NCBI RefSeq assembly: GCF_009466385.1
Contig: NZ_WIAQ01000023.1
Location: 23,129 to 87,128, forward strand
Length of the DNA: 64,000 bases
Origin: Peribacillus tepidiphilus
GTDB lineage: Bacteria > Bacillota > Bacilli > Bacillales > DSM-1321
Direction: 5' to 3'
Below the pieces are notes generated by a model. It ran no database searches. It had not been told where the DNA came from and saw only the letters and a program-made list of their open reading frames with translations. A program made the translations under genes and the position numbers. Position 1 is the first letter of the stretch. The number at the start of each line of letters is the position of its first letter. This document shows positions 52,603 through 62,339 of the stretch, piece after piece.

Positions 52603-54049
52603 ACCAAAACGTCTACATCCCATTGCTGCTGTTTCGAATGCAATGAAAACTTTGAAGGAAGCAATCATTCCTTTTATTGCTTTATTTGTTTTTGGAAGCA
52701 ATGATTCATCGAAATGGCAAAATATAGAACTTATTATCATTTTTGTTTCAGTCGTATTTATTTTACTGTATGGATGGCTTTCTTGGCTGCGTTTTACTTA
52801 TGTCTTAAAAGATGGAGAAATTATTATTGAGCAAGGAGTTTTTGTTCGTAATAAGAGATACATTCGTTTTGAAAGGGTTCAAAGTATAGCTGTATCGGAA
52901 GGCGTTTTGCAGCGTTTGTTTGGATTGGTAAAGGTGAAAATTGAAACAGCCGGGTCTTCTGGAATGCTGGCGGAAGGGGTATTAACGGCTATTTCAAAAG
53001 AAGAAGCTGACAGAATTAGCACGTCTTTTTCAGAAATAAAGAATAAAAACAAAAATCAAGCAGAAATAGTAACCGAGCATCATGAGATGGAAGATGTTAC
53101 ACTGAAAACACCGACTGTTTTTCAAATGAAGTTTAAAGAGCTTCTATTAATGGCCGCCACTTCAGGAGGTGTAGGGGTCGTCTTTTCTGGAGCAATGGCC
53201 TTTCTCGCTCAATTTGAGGAATTGATTCCTTATGAAAAAGTGTTTAGTCGATTTGAGAAATTTATTTCTTCTGGTGTCGGTGTTGTTGCTGCCGCTATTT
53301 TCTTGGGACTTGTACTGGCATACGTGGTAGCTACAGCAGGTATCGTGATCAAGTATGCCTATTTTACTGTGAAAAAAATAGAAGATGAACTTGTTATTAC
53401 ACGTGGTTTACTAGATAGAAGAAAAATAACGATTCCTCTTGATAAAATCCAAGCCATCCGCATTGTAGAAAATATTATAAGGCAACCTCTTGGTTATGCA
53501 ACGGTGTATATTGAAAATGCAGGTGGATCCGTCATGGATGCAGAGGTTTCGAAGGTTATGCTTTTCCCACTTATCAAAAAGAAAGAACTAGAAAATCTAA
53601 TTCCTGTTTTTGTTCCGGATTATACAGCTAATGTTTCCATAACATCTGTACCGAAAAGGGCTTTTTCAAGATATCTATTTCGTCAATGGTTTGTATGGCT
53701 TCCTGTATCAGTTGCTGTATCAGCCATTTTCTTTCCATGGGGTTTAATGTCTTTGCTTTTATTACCGTTAAGTGGTATATGGGCCTATCTTTCCTATCAG
53801 TCAGCAGGATGGAATCTAACAGAAGATCAACTATCGCTACGTTATCGAATCATTTCAAAACAAACCTTCATAGCGAAAAAACGAAAAATACAATCAATGG
53901 ATACAAAATACAGCTGGTTCCAAAATAGAAAAGACCTTGGTACGTTGTCGGTTTTTATTAAGCTTGGAATTGGCCCGGGATTGGGCAGGGTTTATGATCT
54001 CGAAAAGAGTGATATTGAGCAAGTGAAACAATGGTATCTAAATGGATAA
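52595..54049 (+). CDS. ydbT: bPH2-domain membrane protein YdbT
   Basis: A 484-residue protein with three repeated PH-like domains, each introduced by membrane segments (GEIIIEQGVFVRNKRYIRFE, DELVITRGLLDRRKITIPLD, DQLSLRYRIISKQTFIAKKR). ATG 52595 has GGAGGAAG upstream and overlaps ydbS. It works with YdbS as a membrane complex of unknown mechanism. Confidence 0.93.
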   Translation: MSEPKRLHPIAAVSNAMKTLKEAIIPFIALFVFGSNDSSKWQNIELIIIFVSVVFILLYGWLSWLRFTYVLKDGEIIIEQGVFVRNKRYIRFERVQSIAVSEGVLQRLFGLVKVKIETAGSSGMLAEGVLTAISKEEADRISTSFSEIKNKNKNQAEIVTEHHEMEDVTLKTPTVFQMKFKELLLMAATSGGVGVVFSGAMAFLAQFEELIPYEKVFSRFEKFISSGVGVVAAAIFLGLVLAYVVATAGIVIKYAYFTVKKIEDELVITRGLLDRRKITIPLDKIQAIRIVENIIRQPLGYATVYIENAGGSVMDAEVSKVMLFPLIKKKELENLIPVFVPDYTANVSITSVPKRAFSRYLFRQWFVWLPVSVAVSAIFFPWGLMSLLLLPLSGIWAYLSYQSAGWNLTEDQLSLRYRIISKQTFIAKKRKIQSMDTKYSWFQNRKDLGTLSVFIKLGIGPGLGRVYDLEKSDIEQVKQWYLNG

Positions 54050-54077
54050 ACAAACCGGCTGCTTTTTTTTAGCCAGA

Positions 54078-54677
54078 TTATTTTTTTCTAAAGCGTAAGA
54101 ATAGAGGGGCTAGAATAAACCCTGATACTAAGCCTCCTAGATGACCTATCACATTGATTTGCGGTTGGATAAACGTCATAATAACTCCAATGATTGTCAA
54201 TGTTAGGATTGTCTGGGAGTTTTGTCTTGTCAAAAGATCTTTTCTTATTAAAACCAGATATAAGTAACAACCTAGTAGACCAAAGATTGCCCCGCTTGCT
54301 CCAACGTGAACATATTTTAGAGGCATGAGCCAAAAAGTTAGGATGTTTGCTGCAACTCCTGCTAGTAAATAAAATGAGGTCATTTTGATTGAACCGAACA
54401 GCTTTTCCAATGCGGGTGCAAAAATAATAGTAGAGAAGCTGTTAAACAAAATATGGCTGAAGGATCCGTGTAAAAATATCGGTGTAATAAGTCGCCAATA
54501 TTCCCCATCCGCGATAAATAAGTTAACGCCTGCCATAGATTCAAACCAATGTCTGTCCTCCAAAAAAGGGACATTCGTTAATAAAAAAATCATACTATTT
54601 ATAGAAATTATAATGGTTACAGCTGGATACATACGTATAAAATCATGAAAACTTTCCGTTCTGATAAACATATTCAT
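54078..54677 (-). CDS. ydcA: Rhomboid intramembrane serine protease
   Basis: A 199-residue protein with six membrane segments. The catalytic Ser is in VGASGAIFGLLG, the catalytic His in INVIGHLGGLVSGF, and GEYWRLITPIFLHGSFSHIL is the family's L1-TM2 region. It cleaves membrane-spanning substrates; none are known for this homologue. It is convergent with ydbT (28 bases apart, with a small GGCT…AGCC hairpin and T-run). Confidence 0.93.
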   Translation of the reverse strand: MNMFIRTESFHDFIRMYPAVTIIISINSMIFLLTNVPFLEDRHWFESMAGVNLFIADGEYWRLITPIFLHGSFSHILFNSFSTIIFAPALEKLFGSIKMTSFYLLAGVAANILTFWLMPLKYVHVGASGAIFGLLGCYLYLVLIRKDLLTRQNSQTILTLTIIGVIMTFIQPQINVIGHLGGLVSGFILAPLFLRFRKK

Positions 54678-54804
54678 CCTCCTAGATTAACTTGTCTATA
54701 CCAACATGGGGGTGTATACTGTTTCTCATTTTATGAATCCTCTCTCTAGAGACGGAATACTGATAGGGTATGCCAATTAAAAACAAAATAGAAGGCTGAT
54801 GTGT

Positions 54805-55158
54805 ATGATAAAAGGAATCGGATTAGACATCGTTGAGCTTGAACGAATTGAAAAGATTTTAACTCGTCAACCAAAGTTTATACAAAGAATTTTAACTGAG
54901 AAAGAACAAGAAATATATGAGATGTTATCAAATTCAAGAAAAAGAGAATTTCTTGCGGGGAGATTTGCTGCTAAAGAAGCTTTTTCGAAAGCTTTTGGAA
55001 CAGGGATCGGAAAAGATCTCAGCTTTCTTGATATGGAAATTCTCTATGATGAAAAAGGTAAGCCATTTTTTCACCTGCCCTTTTCGGATGGGGTTCATCT
55101 TTCTATAACACACAGCAAGGATTATGCGGCTGCGCAGGTTATCATTGAAGCACGATGA
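54805..55158 (+). CDS. acpS: Holo-[acyl-carrier-protein] synthase
   Basis: A 117-residue enzyme moving 4'-phosphopantetheine from CoA to [19 protein letters not shown] and [20 protein letters not shown] with [15 protein letters not shown] are the AcpS signatures, including the Mg ligands D8 and E57. ATG 54805 suits GAAGG better than ATG 54799. Its place between ydcA and ydcC follows B. subtilis. Confidence 0.96.
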   Translation: MIKGIGLDIVELERIEKILTRQPKFIQRILTEKEQEIYEMLSNSRKREFLAGRFAAKEAFSKAFGTGIGKDLSFLDMEILYDEKGKPFFHLPFSDGVHLSITHSKDYAAAQVIIEAR

Positions 55159-55552
55159 ATGTTCTTATTTTAGTCATGAATGCAAAACAATTTTATGAAA
55201 AAAGCTTGTCAACACTTGGACATAATCACGGGGTTTGTCTCATATACTCTTATTGCTATAGGTGAGACAAGGCCCGATTAAGAAAGTGATCCTTAATCAG
55301 AATGAGAATCAGTTGAGTTAATCGGGTATTTACTATCCGGTATTTCCGAATAGGGAATTTTACGGGCAGTTAATACGGGATAAATTGGCAAGCCGATACT
55401 TAAATCGTTTATCGGTGCTTCTCAAGCTTGAGATTTAGAAAACTTGAATAACAACTTTGTGTTTCCATCATGCTTCAAGAATTTTCGCCAATGTTTGTCC
55501 ATGCCTTTTCGTCTCCCTTTTACGTTCAAATGACAAAAAAGGGGTTGAAAAG
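55159..55552. other. Gene-free stretch with hairpins before ydcC
   Basis: It holds a TTGTCTCA / TGAGACAA hairpin (55236-55269), a CCCGATTAA / TTAATCGGG hairpin (55272-55327), a CTGCCCGTTAA-type repeat in reverse (55360-55384) and a GCCGATA/TATCGGT hairpin (55391-55417). CATAATC and CATATACT (about 55220 and 55247) loosely resemble a SigE promoter, which would suit ydcC, sporulation-controlled in B. subtilis. No gene is seen. Confidence 0.5.
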
Positions 55553-56563
55553 ATGAAGAAGTTGTTGGTAGTTTTTGCTGGCCTTATGTTAATATTAGCT
55601 CTTTCTGCTTGTGGACAAAAGTCCCAGGCTGATGTTGTGAAAGCTTTAAATGAAAAGCTCACTGAGCTGAAGGGATACAAGGCTGATGCAAAGATGACAT
55701 TAAAGATGGGATCAGAGCCGCAAGTTTATGATGTAGAAGTGTGGCATAAAGATCCAGATTACTACCGTGTAAATTTAAAGAATGAAAAAAAAGACCAGAG
55801 CCAGATGATTCTTAGAAATAAAGAAGGTGTATTTGTCCTAACGCCTGCTTTAAACAAGAGCTTCCGTTTCCAAAGTGAATGGCCGAAAAATAGCAGCCAA
55901 GCCTACTTGTATGAATCTCTGGTAAAAGACATTATTGATGATAAGTCTGCCAGCTTTAAAGCAACAGATAAGCATTATGTGTTTGAAACGAAAACACGCT
56001 ACCAAAATAATAAGATGCTTCCTTATCAAGAAATTACTATAAATAAAAAAGATCTTGCTCCTATCAGTGTGAAGGTTATGGATCCAGACAAGAACACGTT
56101 AGTGACTGTGGAATTTTCAAATGTTAAGTTCAACGCGACATTTGAAAAAGATGCATTTGACATGAAGAAAAACATGACGGGTGCCCAACTTGAAGTCCCT
56201 GTTATGGCCGAGGTTAAGGATGAAGGATTTTCTGTCAAATATCCTGCGCTAGAATTAGAAGGTGTTAGCTTAACGGAGGAAAAAGAAATTGAAACAGAGA
56301 ACGGTAAGCGCTTTGTTTTAACTTATGACGGTAAGAAGAGCTACACATTGATTCAGGAAAAAGCAGAAGTCGTGCAGACAACTTTGGCTCCGACGAATGT
56401 TATTGGTAATCCTGTCGATTTAGGTTTCACGGTTGGAGCAATGACAGCCAATACGGTTTCTTGGACGTATGAGGGAGTGGAATATACTCTAGCATCACAA
56501 GAGCTGTCTCCTGAAGAGATGATTGAAGTTGCCCGTTCTGTTCAGGTTGCTCCGATTAAGTAA
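55553..56563 (+). CDS. ydcC: LolA-like lipoprotein YdcC
   Basis: A 336-residue lipoprotein. The signal ends in the lipobox LSAC (Cys19); the mature part shows the beta-strand pattern of LolA/LppX-like lipid-carrier folds (VEVWHKDPDYYRVNLKNEKK, MILRNKEGVFVLTPALNKSF). AAAAGGGG precedes ATG 55553, which is chosen over an upstream frame lacking a site. In B. subtilis ydcC is a SigE-type sporulation gene. The ligand is unknown. Confidence 0.9.
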   Translation: MKKLLVVFAGLMLILALSACGQKSQADVVKALNEKLTELKGYKADAKMTLKMGSEPQVYDVEVWHKDPDYYRVNLKNEKKDQSQMILRNKEGVFVLTPALNKSFRFQSEWPKNSSQAYLYESLVKDIIDDKSASFKATDKHYVFETKTRYQNNKMLPYQEITINKKDLAPISVKVMDPDKNTLVTVEFSNVKFNATFEKDAFDMKKNMTGAQLEVPVMAEVKDEGFSVKYPALELEGVSLTEEKEIETENGKRFVLTYDGKKSYTLIQEKAEVVQTTLAPTNVIGNPVDLGFTVGAMTANTVSWTYEGVEYTLASQELSPEEMIEVARSVQVAPIK

Positions 56564-56588
56564 ATCATTAATAACTACTACAGATTTA

Positions 56589-56620
56589 GCAGACTCTTGT
56601 TTTTTGAGGGTCTGTTTTTC
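56589..56620 (+). terminator. Terminator of ydcC
   Basis: CAGACTC / GGGTCTG stem with TGTTTTTC after it. Moderate strength. Confidence 0.65.
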
Positions 56621-56691
56621 TAGGTTTGACACTTCTTTCTCAAAGGACGATAATTTTATCTAAAGAAGAGAACGAGAAGGAAGGGTTTTTG

Positions 56692-57858
56692 GTGAAGCAC
56701 GCAGCGTATTTTAGAGATACATGGGCTGAAATTAACCTTGATCATATATTTGAAAATGTTAAGAACATGAAGCAGCATATTAAGGGTGGAACAAAGCTTT
56801 TTGCGGTAGTAAAAGCTAATGGCTATGGTCATGGAGATTATCAGGTCGCCAAAACAGCACTTGAAGCTGGAGCAGACTATTTGGCTGTTGCTTTTTTGGA
56901 CGAAGCGATTGCATTACGGGAAAAAGGAATTGAAGCGCCAATTTTAGTATTAGGGGCAACTCGTCCGGAAGATGCGACATTAGCAGCAAACTTCAATATT
57001 GCTGTAACAGTTTTTCATGAAGAATGGTTGAAAAGAGCCGTAGAGCATTTTTATGGAGAGCAGCCTCTTAAAGTTCATATCAAGTGTGACACAGGAATGG
57101 GACGATTAGGAATCCGGGAGAAAGATGAGCTTCGTCATTTAGCAGATCAGTTGCTTGCACATGAGAATTTTTTATTCGAAGGGATATATACCCATTTTGC
57201 AACGGCTGATGAATTGACAACGACTTTTTATGAGCAACAGCTTGAGAGATTTAAAGAATTACTGTCCGGACTAGATTCTTTGCCAGAATTGGTTCACTGC
57301 AGCAATAGTGCGGCTTCTTTACGATTTGAAGATGCGCAATTTAATGCCGTAAGAATGGGGATATCTATGTATGGACTCACTCCCTCACAAGAAATGAAAG
57401 ATATTTTACCGTTCCCATTAAAAGAATCGTTTTCTCTTCACACGAAATTAGTCCATGTGAAGGAAATTAAAGCTGGTGATGCTGTCAGTTATGGAGCTAC
57501 TTATATCGCGAAGGAGAATGAGTGGATCGGGACGATTCCAATTGGCTATGCGGATGGCTGGATCAGAAAACTCCAAGGCTTTAAAGTGATTGTAGATGGC
57601 AAGCTTGTACCGATTGTAGGAAGAATCTGTATGGATCAATGCATGATTAAGCTTCCTTCAAAATATCCAATTGGAGAGAAGGTAACTCTGATTGGAGAGA
57701 ATAATGGAATGTTTGTTTCTGTTGATGACGTGGCAGAAAAGCTGGAAACGATTAACTATGAAGTGACCTGCATGATTGGAAATCGGGTTCCCCGTGTATA
57801 TAAAAAAGACGGAAAAACAGTTTTCATTCATAATCCGTTACATTCTTTAATAAAATAA
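56692..57858 (+). CDS. alr: Alanine racemase
   Basis: A 388-residue PLP enzyme making D-alanine for cell wall. [18 protein letters not shown] carries the PLP Lys, [12 protein letters not shown] and [15 protein letters not shown] the catalytic Tyr, and [14 protein letters not shown] the C-terminal substrate site. GTG 56692 is chosen, with AAGGAAGGG upstream; TTG 56689 and longer starts are less likely. It is the counterpart of B. subtilis alr between ydcC and ndoAI. Confidence 0.96.
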   Translation: MKHAAYFRDTWAEINLDHIFENVKNMKQHIKGGTKLFAVVKANGYGHGDYQVAKTALEAGADYLAVAFLDEAIALREKGIEAPILVLGATRPEDATLAANFNIAVTVFHEEWLKRAVEHFYGEQPLKVHIKCDTGMGRLGIREKDELRHLADQLLAHENFLFEGIYTHFATADELTTTFYEQQLERFKELLSGLDSLPELVHCSNSAASLRFEDAQFNAVRMGISMYGLTPSQEMKDILPFPLKESFSLHTKLVHVKEIKAGDAVSYGATYIAKENEWIGTIPIGYADGWIRKLQGFKVIVDGKLVPIVGRICMDQCMIKLPSKYPIGEKVTLIGENNGMFVSVDDVAEKLETINYEVTCMIGNRVPRVYKKDGKTVFIHNPLHSLIK

Positions 57859-58174
57859 AATTGTTTTGAAGTAAAAACTGCAGAAAATAGTTTGTGATTT
57901 TTTATTATATACGCATAAATTCAAGGATTATTGGACTATAATATTACGGGAATACTGATTGAGAGATCTTATTCAACTCAGTAAATAGGATCTGGTATGT
58001 TTTGGCAAATTCTCTTCTTTTGCGTGCTCTTGCCTTATCTGACAAGTGTTTTCAACGGTTTGAATGGTAAACGTATTTGATCATAATGTAATATACTCTT
58101 TGCTTTTGTGTGTATTAATGGTAATATGTTACCGAAGTAGTAAAGGTGTGTAGTGATGGTGGAGGTGTATATTT
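57859..58174. repeat. Intergenic stretch with partial dispersed element
   Basis: No gene. 58035-58065 (CTGACAAGTGTTTTCAAC, TTTGAATGG) matches the right half of the elements at 412-492 and 18643-18767. A small ACTGA/TCAGT hairpin lies near 57955-57985. The last 60 bases are the ndoAI leader. Confidence 0.6.
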
Positions 58175-58456
58175 GTGTCTGAACCCAGCGCAACTAGAGA
58201 AATAATGATTCAATTACCTCAAAATTTACTGACAGAATTAGATGGATATGTAGAAGAAGTAAATGGAAACCGCAGTGAACTTATTTACCGTGCGACTGTG
58301 ATGTATTTAAACGAAAGAAAAAAGAGAAAATTTCGTGATCAAATGAAACGCGGTTATGTGGAAATGGCGGCAATTAATTTGAAGATTGCTTCAGAAGCCT
58401 TTCTAGCCGAATATGAGGCAGAGCATTGCGTTGAACGTTTAGTAAGTGGAGGATAA
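58175..58456 (+). CDS. ndoAI: Antitoxin EndoAI (MazE-like)
   Basis: A 93-residue ribbon-helix-helix antitoxin. [20 protein letters not shown], then [20 protein letters not shown] is the DNA-binding part; the acidic C-terminus wraps the toxin. GTG start with GGAGGTG upstream. It ends 4 bases before ndoA. It neutralises EndoA and represses the pair's promoter. Confidence 0.95.
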   Translation: MSEPSATREIMIQLPQNLLTELDGYVEEVNGNRSELIYRATVMYLNERKKRKFRDQMKRGYVEMAAINLKIASEAFLAEYEAEHCVERLVSGG

Positions 58457-58460
58457 GAAT

Positions 58461-58811
58461 TTGGGCTTTAAGCGTGGTGACGTATACTTCGCAGATTTAT
58501 CCCCTGTGGTAGGTTCTGAACAAGGTGGAACCCGCCCTGTGCTGATTATACAAAATGATATCGGTAATCGGTTCAGCCCTACAGTCATAGTAGCAGCAAT
58601 CACAGCCCAAATTCAGAAAGCGAAGCTCCCGACTCATGTGGAAATTGATGCTAAGCGTTACGGATTTGAAAGAGATTCTGTTATTTTACTAGAGCAAATA
58701 CGTACCATTGATAAAAAACGCTTAACGGATATGATTACCCACCTTGATGATGTAATCATGAAAAAAGTAGATGAGGCACTGCAAATCAGTTTGGGATTGA
58801 AAGAATTTTAA
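58461..58811 (+). CDS. ndoA: mRNA interferase EndoA (MazF)
   Basis: A 116-residue ribonuclease, same length as B. subtilis Endo[21 protein letters not shown], then [20 protein letters not shown] is nearly identical to the family core; Arg and Thr/Ser catalytic residues are in GGTRPV and the later [14 protein letters not shown] 58461 with GGAGG upstream gives the family length; an upstream start inside ndoAI is not needed. It cuts U^ACAU-type sites in mRNA (known for B. subtilis EndoA). Confidence 0.96.
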   Translation: MGFKRGDVYFADLSPVVGSEQGGTRPVLIIQNDIGNRFSPTVIVAAITAQIQKAKLPTHVEIDAKRYGFERDSVILLEQIRTIDKKRLTDMITHLDDVIMKKVDEALQISLGLKEF

Positions 58812-58822
58812 TAGTTGATATT

Positions 58823-58858
58823 TAAACGCTCTTAAAGAATAATAAGAGCGTTTTTTGT
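58823..58858 (+). terminator. Terminator of ndoAI-ndoA
   Basis: AAACGCTCTTA / TAAGAGCGTTT hairpin followed by TTTGTTTG. In B. subtilis the sigB regulatory operon lies here; it is absent. Confidence 0.93.
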
Positions 58859-58955
58859 TTGGGACAAAAGGGAATCAGGCACAAATACGATTTCCTTCAT
58901 GTTGTTATTTTTGGTAAACTGATCACATACATAGAAGAAGTTTGGAGGCTAGGCA

Positions 58956-61130
58956 TTGACTACTACGGTTGATTATAAAATGGAGTTATTCAGCAAAATC
59001 TCAGCAGAAATGAAGCTTAAGACTAAGCAAGTGGAAAATGTCATTTCGTTAATATCGGAGGGGAACACTGTCCCATTTATCGCACGGTATCGTAAAGAAA
59101 TGACAGGATCACTTGATGAGGTGCAAATTAAGGACATTATCGAGCGTTGGACATATCTTGAGAATCTACATAATAGAAAGCAAGAAGTTCTGAGATTAAT
59201 CGAGGAGCAAGGAAAGCTAACACCTGAATTGAAAACGTCTATAGAAAAAGCCGACAAGCTGCAGGTTGTTGAGGATTTATATCGTCCCTACAAACAAAAA
59301 CGCCGGACAAAAGCGACCATTGCAAAGGAAAAAGGATTAGAACCGCTTGCTGATTGGCTTTTGTCGTATCCTAAAGAAGGTTTTGTTTTAGAAAAAGCGG
59401 CTGAATACGTATCGGAAGATCATGAAATACATACACCTGAAGAAGCCTTGGAGGGAGCAAAAGATATCATTGCAGAGCATCTATCTGATGATGCTTCTAT
59501 TCGACAATGGGTAAGGACGGAATTTTTTAAGAATGGGCAGATCGAATCTGTTGTTAAGGAAAAAGAAAAGGATGAGCGAGGAGTTTTTGAGATATATTAC
59601 GAATTTACACAGCCCATTTCCAAGGTTCTTCCACATCAAATTCTCGCTTTGAATAGGGGAGAGAAAGAAGAAATCTTAAAAGTTACCCTTAAAGCTGATG
59701 TTGAAAGAATTACTTCTTATTTAGCCAAAAAATATATTCAGGATATGTATGCAATCAGTGTAAATATCATCAAGGAAGCTATCGATGATGCTTATAAACG
59801 ATTGATCTATCCTTCGATCGAAAGAGAAGTAAGAAAAGAGTTGACGGAGAAAGCCGAAGACCGAGCTATTCATATTTTTGCAGAGAACTTAAGAAATCTA
59901 TTGTTGCAGCCGCCATTAAAAGGAAAAGTTGTTTTAGGAGTAGATCCTGCTTATCGGACAGGGTGTAAGCTAGCAGTTGTAGATGATACAGGAAAATTGT
60001 TAGAAGTTGATGTAGTTTATCCTCATCCGCCTGTTTCAAAAAAGGCTGAGGCTAAGAAAAAACTTCTTTCTTTGTTAGCTAAGCATGGTGTAGAAGTAGT
60101 AGCTATAGGGAATGGGACAGCTTCGCGCGAGACCGAACAGTTTGTGGCAGAAACGATAAAAGAATATGGGAAAACGGTATATTATATCATTGTTAACGAA
60201 GCAGGAGCGAGTGTATACTCAGCTTCAGATTTGGCAAGGGAAGAGTTTCCGAATTTGCAGGTGGAAGAAAGAAGTGCAGTATCCATTGCCAGAAGGTTGC
60301 AGGATCCTTTGGCTGAGCTTGTTAAAATTGATCCTAAATCAGTTGGGGTTGGTCAGTACCAGCATGACGTATCCCAGAAAAAACTTACTGAATCTCTCAC
60401 TTTTGTAGTTGAAACAGCCGTTAACCAAGTAGGTGTAAATGTGAATACCGCTTCTCCTTCATTGTTGCAGTATGTTTCGGGCTTGTCTAAGACAGTAGCT
60501 CAAAACATTGTGAAAAAGAGAGAGGAAGAAGGAAGGTTTGTATCTAGAGAGCAGCTGAAAAAGATTCCAAGATTAGGGGCTAAAACCTACGAGCAGTGCA
60601 TTGGATTTCTTCGCATCATCAATGGGGAGGAGCCTTTAGATAGTACAGCCATTCACCCTGAAAATTACACGATCGTCAAAAAGCTTTTGTCTAAACTTGG
60701 ATTCACAAGTGCAGATATAGGTACAGAAGAGCTTAATCATTCTTTGCAGAAATTGAACCTTACGGATATTGCTGAAGAATTTCAGATTGGCCAGATTACT
60801 TTGAAGGACATTATAGATCATTTGATGAAGCCAGGAAGAGACCCACGAGATGAACTTCCAAGACCATTGTTAAAACAAGATGTTTTAACAATGGAAGATT
60901 TATCGGTTGGTATGGAACTTCAGGGTACAGTACGTAACGTGGTAGACTTTGGTGCTTTTGTTGATATTGGAGTAAAGCAGGACGGACTTGTGCACCTATC
61001 AAAATTAAGCAAACAATTTGTAAGGAATCCTCTTGAAATTGTGTCTGTTGGTGATGTAGTCACCGTCTGGGTGGAACAGGTAGATTTGAAAAAACAACGG
61101 GTTTCTCTTACAATGATACCACCTAAATAA
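58956..61130 (+). CDS. tex: Tex-family RNA-binding protein
   Basis: A 724-residue protein with the full Tex layout: N-terminal helical domain (TVPFIARYRKEMTGSLDEVQ, about residue 38), YqgF-like domain (VVLGVDPAYRTGCKLAVVDD, about 327), helix-hairpin-helix (LSKTVAQNIVKKREEEGRFV, about 510) and C-terminal S1 domain (GTVRNVVDFGAFVDIGVKQD, about 655). TTG start with GGAGG upstream. Tex affects transcription and ribosome-linked processes; B. subtilis name ydcI. Positioned before cmpA as in B. subtilis. Confidence 0.95.
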   Translation: MTTTVDYKMELFSKISAEMKLKTKQVENVISLISEGNTVPFIARYRKEMTGSLDEVQIKDIIERWTYLENLHNRKQEVLRLIEEQGKLTPELKTSIEKADKLQVVEDLYRPYKQKRRTKATIAKEKGLEPLADWLLSYPKEGFVLEKAAEYVSEDHEIHTPEEALEGAKDIIAEHLSDDASIRQWVRTEFFKNGQIESVVKEKEKDERGVFEIYYEFTQPISKVLPHQILALNRGEKEEILKVTLKADVERITSYLAKKYIQDMYAISVNIIKEAIDDAYKRLIYPSIEREVRKELTEKAEDRAIHIFAENLRNLLLQPPLKGKVVLGVDPAYRTGCKLAVVDDTGKLLEVDVVYPHPPVSKKAEAKKKLLSLLAKHGVEVVAIGNGTASRETEQFVAETIKEYGKTVYYIIVNEAGASVYSASDLAREEFPNLQVEERSAVSIARRLQDPLAELVKIDPKSVGVGQYQHDVSQKKLTESLTFVVETAVNQVGVNVNTASPSLLQYVSGLSKTVAQNIVKKREEEGRFVSREQLKKIPRLGAKTYEQCIGFLRIINGEEPLDSTAIHPENYTIVKKLLSKLGFTSADIGTEELNHSLQKLNLTDIAEEFQIGQITLKDIIDHLMKPGRDPRDELPRPLLKQDVLTMEDLSVGMELQGTVRNVVDFGAFVDIGVKQDGLVHLSKLSKQFVRNPLEIVSVGDVVTVWVEQVDLKKQRVSLTMIPPK

Positions 61131-61136
61131 TGTAAA

Positions 61137-61233
61137 GGACTGACTCAAAAGAGATGGCTTTATTCCTTTTTCTAAACGGAGATGATTTGGAAATGGGAGT
61201 ATAGTGACTTATGAGTCAGTCCAATTATTTTTT
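61137..61233. terminator. Long-loop hairpin between tex and cmpA
   Basis: GGACTGACTCA at 61137-61147 and TGAGTCAGTCC at 61212-61222, then AATTATTTTTT. It may end tex transcription; the right arm overlaps the 3' end of cmpA. Confidence 0.65.
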
Positions 61234-61328
61234 CTATAATAATACCAGCATTGATTTAATAGTCGAATTTGATAACGGTCCTTTTCCAAAAATGCTTTTT
61301 GGATTTGTTTTTGCAACCATTTAGGCAT
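61209..61328 (-). CDS. cmpA: Cortex morphogenetic protein CmpA
   Basis: A 39-residue protein: MPKWLQKQIQKAFLEKDRYQ, then IRLLNQCWYYYRKNNWTDS. It matches CmpA of B. subtilis (37 residues, MPNWLKKQMQRAF…LLNQCWFFYRK) closely, and lies in the same place between tex and ydcK. AGGAGG is 7 bases before the ATG. CmpA controls degradation of SpoIVA-defective coat assembly and delays cortex building. Too short for routine gene calling. Confidence 0.93.
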   Translation of the reverse strand: MPKWLQKQIQKAFLEKDRYQIRLLNQCWYYYRKNNWTDS

Positions 61329-61443
61329 AAGGGACCTCCTTAAATTCCATTAAGATTTAAAATATTGTATGTTCATATGGCTTGTTAGGTTTCAAAAACA
61401 AATGATGAGGGACGTTGTTGAAGAATGTATGGGGGTATATTAT

Positions 61444-61911
61444 ATGAACAATCAAGAGCTTCAAAAATTAACTGAAAAAATATCACTTACCCATTTTCAA
61501 AAACCGTTTCGTCATAAAGCATTATTTAACCCAAGGCTTCGATCTACCGGTGGAAGATATCTTTTACATAACCACAATATCGAGATTAATTATAAGTATT
61601 TCGAAGAACATGGGATGGACGAACTGATCGGAATCGTTAAGCATGAACTATGTCATTATCATCTTCATATTGAAGGGAGAGGATATAAGCATAGAGATCC
61701 AGAGTTTAAGAAACTAATGCAGGAAGTTGGAGCGCCGAGGTACTGCACTCCTTTGGTTAGTAGGCGTAGTACCTCAAAAAAGCACAGAATGTATCATTAT
61801 AAATGTAAAGATTGTGGGATGATCTATATTAGAAAAAGGAGGGTGAATACGATAAAATATGTATGTGGCAGATGCCGAGGAAAATTAGTATTGGATTCAG
61901 TGGAGAAATAA
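61444..61911 (+). CDS. ydcK: SprT-like zinc metalloprotease-fold protein
   Basis: A 155-residue protein of the SprT/Spartan-like family. The zinc motif is HELCH (His67, Glu68, His71), with GGRYLLHNHNIEINYKYFEE before it and a C-terminal zinc ribbon (CKDCGMIYIRKRR, CGRCRGK). ATG 61444 with GGGGG upstream gives the family start MNNQELQKLTEKIS; the longer frame is unsupported. Its substrate is unknown. Position before the trnS-like tRNA cluster matches B. subtilis. Confidence 0.92.
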   Translation: MNNQELQKLTEKISLTHFQKPFRHKALFNPRLRSTGGRYLLHNHNIEINYKYFEEHGMDELIGIVKHELCHYHLHIEGRGYKHRDPEFKKLMQEVGAPRYCTPLVSRRSTSKKHRMYHYKCKDCGMIYIRKRRVNTIKYVCGRCRGKLVLDSVEK

Positions 61912-61928
61912 AAAATTAATATTTATTG

Positions 61929-61957
61929 TTGACAACATGAATTCAAGTAATTATAAT
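61929..61957 (+). promoter_or_regulatory. Strong SigA promoter of the tRNA cluster
   Basis: TTGACA (61929-61934) and TATAAT (61952-61957), both perfect, 17 bases apart. Confidence 0.92.
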
Positions 61958-62033
61958 TTAAAGAGTCGATAAGATATCAAAGACATTAAGACATACGATT
62001 CAGCCAGAGGTTATAATAAAATTTCCGCAATAT

Positions 62034-62108
62034 TCCGCAGTAGCTCAGTGGTAGAGCACTCGGCTGTTAACCGAGCGGTCGTAGGTTCGAATCCTACCTG
62101 CGGAGCCA
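62034..62108 (+). tRNA. tRNA-Asn (GTT)
   Basis: Acceptor TCCGCAG/CTGCGGA, anticodon loop CTGTTAA, T-loop GGTTCGAATCC, encoded CCA. Confidence 0.98.
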
Positions 62109-62117
62109 TTTTGTTTT

Positions 62118-62208
62118 GGGGAAGTACTCAAGAGGCTGAAGAGGCGCCCCTGCTAAGGGCGTAGGTCGCGTAAGCGGCGCGAGGGTTCAAATCCCTCCTT
62201 CTCCGCCA
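62118..62208 (+). tRNA. tRNA-Ser (GCT)
   Basis: Acceptor GGGGAAG/CTTCTCC, anticodon loop CTGCTAA, long variable arm (GTAGGTCGCGTAAGCGGCGC), encoded CCA. Confidence 0.97.
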
Positions 62209-62218
62209 TAGTTATCAT

Positions 62219-62290
62219 GGCCCGTTGGTCAAGTGGTTAAGACACCGCCCTTTCACGGCGGTAACACGGGTTCGAATCCCGTACGGGTCA
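62219..62290 (+). tRNA. tRNA-Glu (TTC)
   Basis: Acceptor GGCCCGT/ACGGGTC, anticodon loop CTTTCAC. CCA is not encoded, unlike the other genes of the cluster. Confidence 0.97.
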
Positions 62291-62301
62291 TCTTATTAAT
62301 G

Positions 62302-62323
62302 GGAAGCGATTTTATCGCCTCCC
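62302..62323 (+). terminator. Hairpin after tRNA-Glu
   Basis: GGGAAGCGAT / ATCGCCTCCC imperfect hairpin with TTTG nearby. It may be a processing or partial termination site. Confidence 0.5.
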
Positions 62324-62339
62324 ATTCTTTGACCTTAAA

